Source: Dirofilaria immitis (lineage: Eukaryota > Nematoda > Chromadorea > Rhabditida > Onchocercidae). From it: a stretch of 64,000 nt of DNA. The translations under genes were made by a program, and so were the position numbers. The first letter of the stretch is position 1. Each line of letters starts with the position of its first letter. The notes under the pieces were generated by a model. The model was given only the letters and a program-made list of their open reading frames with translations, made no database searches and was not told where the DNA came from. The DNA lies in NCBI GenBank assembly GCA_024305405.1, contig JAKNDB010000067.1, positions 186,001 to 250,000 of the forward strand, written 5' to 3'. Of the stretch, positions 61,617-64,000 are shown one piece after another.

Positions 61617-62733
61617 ATCTAAATTTTTATCATTTTTTAAAATTCTATTTTATTTTAGAAAATAAAATTATTCTAATTTATTTCTAATTGTATAGTTATT
61701 TAACATAGTGCTTTGACACTGATGTGATCGTACTCAAATTTCATCAGATAGATCAAAAGAACAAGCCCTGGAAATTGATGATACTACTTAAGTATTCAGT
61801 TTGATTATCTGTTAGTTGAACTGTCTGCTATTTACAGAATTTGATCTGTAATTAGTTAACGTAGAATATAAGCCTTGGTGAGAACTCAAGAATTAAATTC
61901 GTCGTCGTAGCACTTCTCGATTGTATTAGCTACTTTATCACAATTGTAACTAACAAGGACTACGACCGACCCAATAATTAAGGAATGAATGAATCATATT
62001 TGCGACCACTCTTTATTTCAGTTCACCACTGAATGAGAAAAAATTTATCATTTTATATCGTTTCAGTGATACAAACTAGCTAGGGAAATATAGTCTTTCT
62101 CTTTTTAGTATTTATCAATTCTGGATCTTTTGAATTTTGACAACATTCTGCATCATATTTGTGCTGGAAATAATTTTCACATTAGAACTTTTTATAAATC
62201 TTCTTTTTCACTTTATTTCTATCTCTCTTTTAAAAATCCATCAAATCATGGAATTTTATGCAGAGTAATAGATAAGCGAAATAAAATGTGAGCATTTCTA
62301 GAAAGAAATGACAATTACATTTCTGATGAAAGAAACTGTGAAATTGTTATTCAAAATTAAATTACTCTGTTTTAGGATCTGTGAAAGGAATATGAACAAT
62401 CCTGCTGAAAACCAGCTCTATATAACTGTATACAGAGGTAAGCAACGGAATGAAATTAAAAGTAGCGAAATATAAATGTAGACCATAGCATGATATCTAG
62501 GAAATGTGATCAAGTATTAGAATAAATAAACATCATTAATGAATAACAGACAAGTTTCTTCAATTACAACATATCATCAATTATCAGCAATTATGAAAGA
62601 AAGACAATCACAGTAGTATTGAAGTCACCATCGAAATGCTCAAATGATCCTGATAACTTATTTACAATATATAAGATTTTTTCTAAAATTTTCATTCTCT
62701 CCTTAAAACATATTCTTCACTGTCTTCCATTAT
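61617..62733. other. No gene recognised
   Basis: AT-rich flank between the small gene and the FYVE gene; no open frame with family resemblance and no RNA gene seen. Confidence 0.5.
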
Positions 62734-63692
62734 TTAAGCCCATACATTTCTCATTGTGAGAATATCGCAACAAATTTGACAAACTCGAGTCGGTTTTTCA
62801 ATACCGTATTTAAATATTGGCACTTCTTGTTCCGAACAACGTGCACATACTAAACGTCCGCAATGCCTAAAATATTTCACAATGTTTTGAGGCATAAGGC
62901 TTATGATTCGCACAGAGTCTGTAAAATTAATATAATTTAAAAGCTCTTATTTCAAATATTTTAGTAGAAAATTTTATTTCTCTATTAGATTGAAATTTCT
63001 GTTCTCGCAAGAACTTACGTTTAGCACTGGACTCATAATAAGATGTTATGCGAGAAATGAATCGGATATATTGGTGCAGGCAAATAAATTAGCGATATAT
63101 TACAGGGAAAAGAATATGGAATATAAATTTAATTTTCAAACAAAATGAAAAAGCAAAAATAAACGAATATTACAAAAGACATCCGAAGAACATAAGTGAA
63201 TTTGCGAATTATTCACATAAAATAAGAATGGAAACTACCTGCAATGATGTTTTCGCATTGTCAGGAAAATTTCGTTTCACATTCCGAACATGAATGACCA
63301 TCAGCCCAACAGGGTTCGCGCTCTAGTTTATCTGAAATTGCATTTCTTAAAAGTTTTCAGTCTTTCTGTTCATTAAATATTATATAACTCTGGAATCTTT
63401 TTCACTGATAATCATTTCTTTGAGATCTTGAAAATCTCTTTATCGAATTCTTAATTTTTCATAAATTATTTCTACAAACAGAAAAGCAGTCTAATTTAAT
63501 TTTATAAGTAATGCAAAAGTTCCGAAATCAATACGTATAAATTACCTAACAATGAAAACAGGAGCTGTTTTGTTGGTGTCACATGTTTGAAAACTGAGAT
63601 TCCTGCATGACTGACGATGCCCAAACAAACACCATAGCGTAACAATGCATGGCACATATTTTCATTTCCTTTCAAGTATGACAACAAAAACA
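62734..63692 (-). CDS. Ankyrin-repeat/FYVE protein (ANKFY1, rabankyrin-5 family), 3' part
   Basis: Endosomal protein family: ankyrin repeats plus a C-terminal FYVE zinc finger that binds phosphatidylinositol 3-phosphate on early endosomes. Three last exons are visible: 63692-63546, 63331-63239, 62866-62734; the gene continues beyond base 64000 at its 5' side. Exon 63692-63546 reads ENMCHALLRYGVCLGIVSHAG and TPTKQLLFSLL, typical of the last ankyrin part before the finger. The FYVE finger follows: CSECETKF, then LTMRKHHCRHCGRLVCARCS with the R(K)HHCR motif, KYGIEKPTRVCQICCDIL, and a stop soon after. The middle exon needs one extra base at 63264-63269 (C or T run on the minus strand) to link CETKF to LTMRKHHC; otherwise a stop falls inside the finger. 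Confidence 0.92.
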
Positions 63693-64000
63693 CTGCAAAC
63701 AGTAAATATGCTAATAAGCATAATAGTTCAATTGAATTACAATTTCAGTTCTGGATAAAACACGAAACTCGACAAAACCCAAAACATATTGGAAAATTTG
63801 AATTGATATTTGAAGTGCATTACCAAATTTTTATAAATTTAAAAGCTAATTATATTTGGAATTCCAAATATTTGATTGATTTTAAAAACAATGCATTTTA
63901 GTGACGGAATCTGTGCAGTATCACTGTGAGAATAAAAAAAAATCAGCGTAATGTTTTGGAACAAAACAATATGTTATCATACAAAGATTTTGCGGCTTAT
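63693..64000. other. Intron sequence of the ANKFY1-like gene at the window edge
   Basis: Follows the acceptor of exon 63692-63546; no further exon identified before the window ends. Confidence 0.5.

Overview
The window is nuclear DNA from a nematode. Evidence: very AT-rich sequence, many short GT-AG introns with TTTCAG-like acceptors, start codons close behind strong acceptors (as in trans-splicing), and genes of clearly nematode type (a tyrosinase with ShKT repeats, an innexin, an MsrA whose C-terminal extension resembles the C. elegans protein). The composition fits a clade III (spirurid/filarial-like) worm, but the species is not determined. Nothing bacterial, viral or CRISPR-like was seen.

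Layout. 1-3111: AT-rich, no confident gene. 3112-5413 (+): methionine-S-sulfoxide reductase A. 7563-13371 (-): secreted tyrosinase with a cysteine-rich region and four ShKT domains, 12 exons, intact. 14756-22433 (-): focal adhesion kinase family (FERM, tyrosine kinase, linker, FAT), about 24 exons. 23677-25995 (+): V-ATPase V0 subunit d, 8 exons. 26814-28451 (-): ribosomal protein S15, 3 exons. 29553-33967: satellite of about 63 copies of a 70-bp unit with higher-order structure. 33968-36959: low-complexity AT and CT DNA. 36960-55602 (+): full-length ABCA-type ABC transporter, about 48 exons. 56422-59873 (-): innexin, 10 exons. 60396-60617: 60-bp minisatellite. 60878-61616 (-): small unrecognised gene. 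62734-63692 (-): 3' end of an ankyrin/FYVE protein (ANKFY1 family) that runs off the right edge.

The genes do not form one pathway. Most are broadly expressed household genes; the tyrosinase is likely a cuticle or eggshell cross-linking enzyme. Gene ends are mostly convergent (msrA/tyrosinase, V-ATPase/rps-15, ABCA/innexin). The kinase and V-ATPase start head to head.

Exon models were built by reading frames, splice sites and remembered family motifs. Three genes (tyrosinase, V-ATPase d and innexin) keep frame over every junction, as does rps-15. MsrA, FAK, ABCA and the FYVE gene each need one-base corrections, nearly all at homopolymer runs or at a G run on an exon end. This looks like consensus error in the assembly rather than gene decay, and it will break automated gene calls here.
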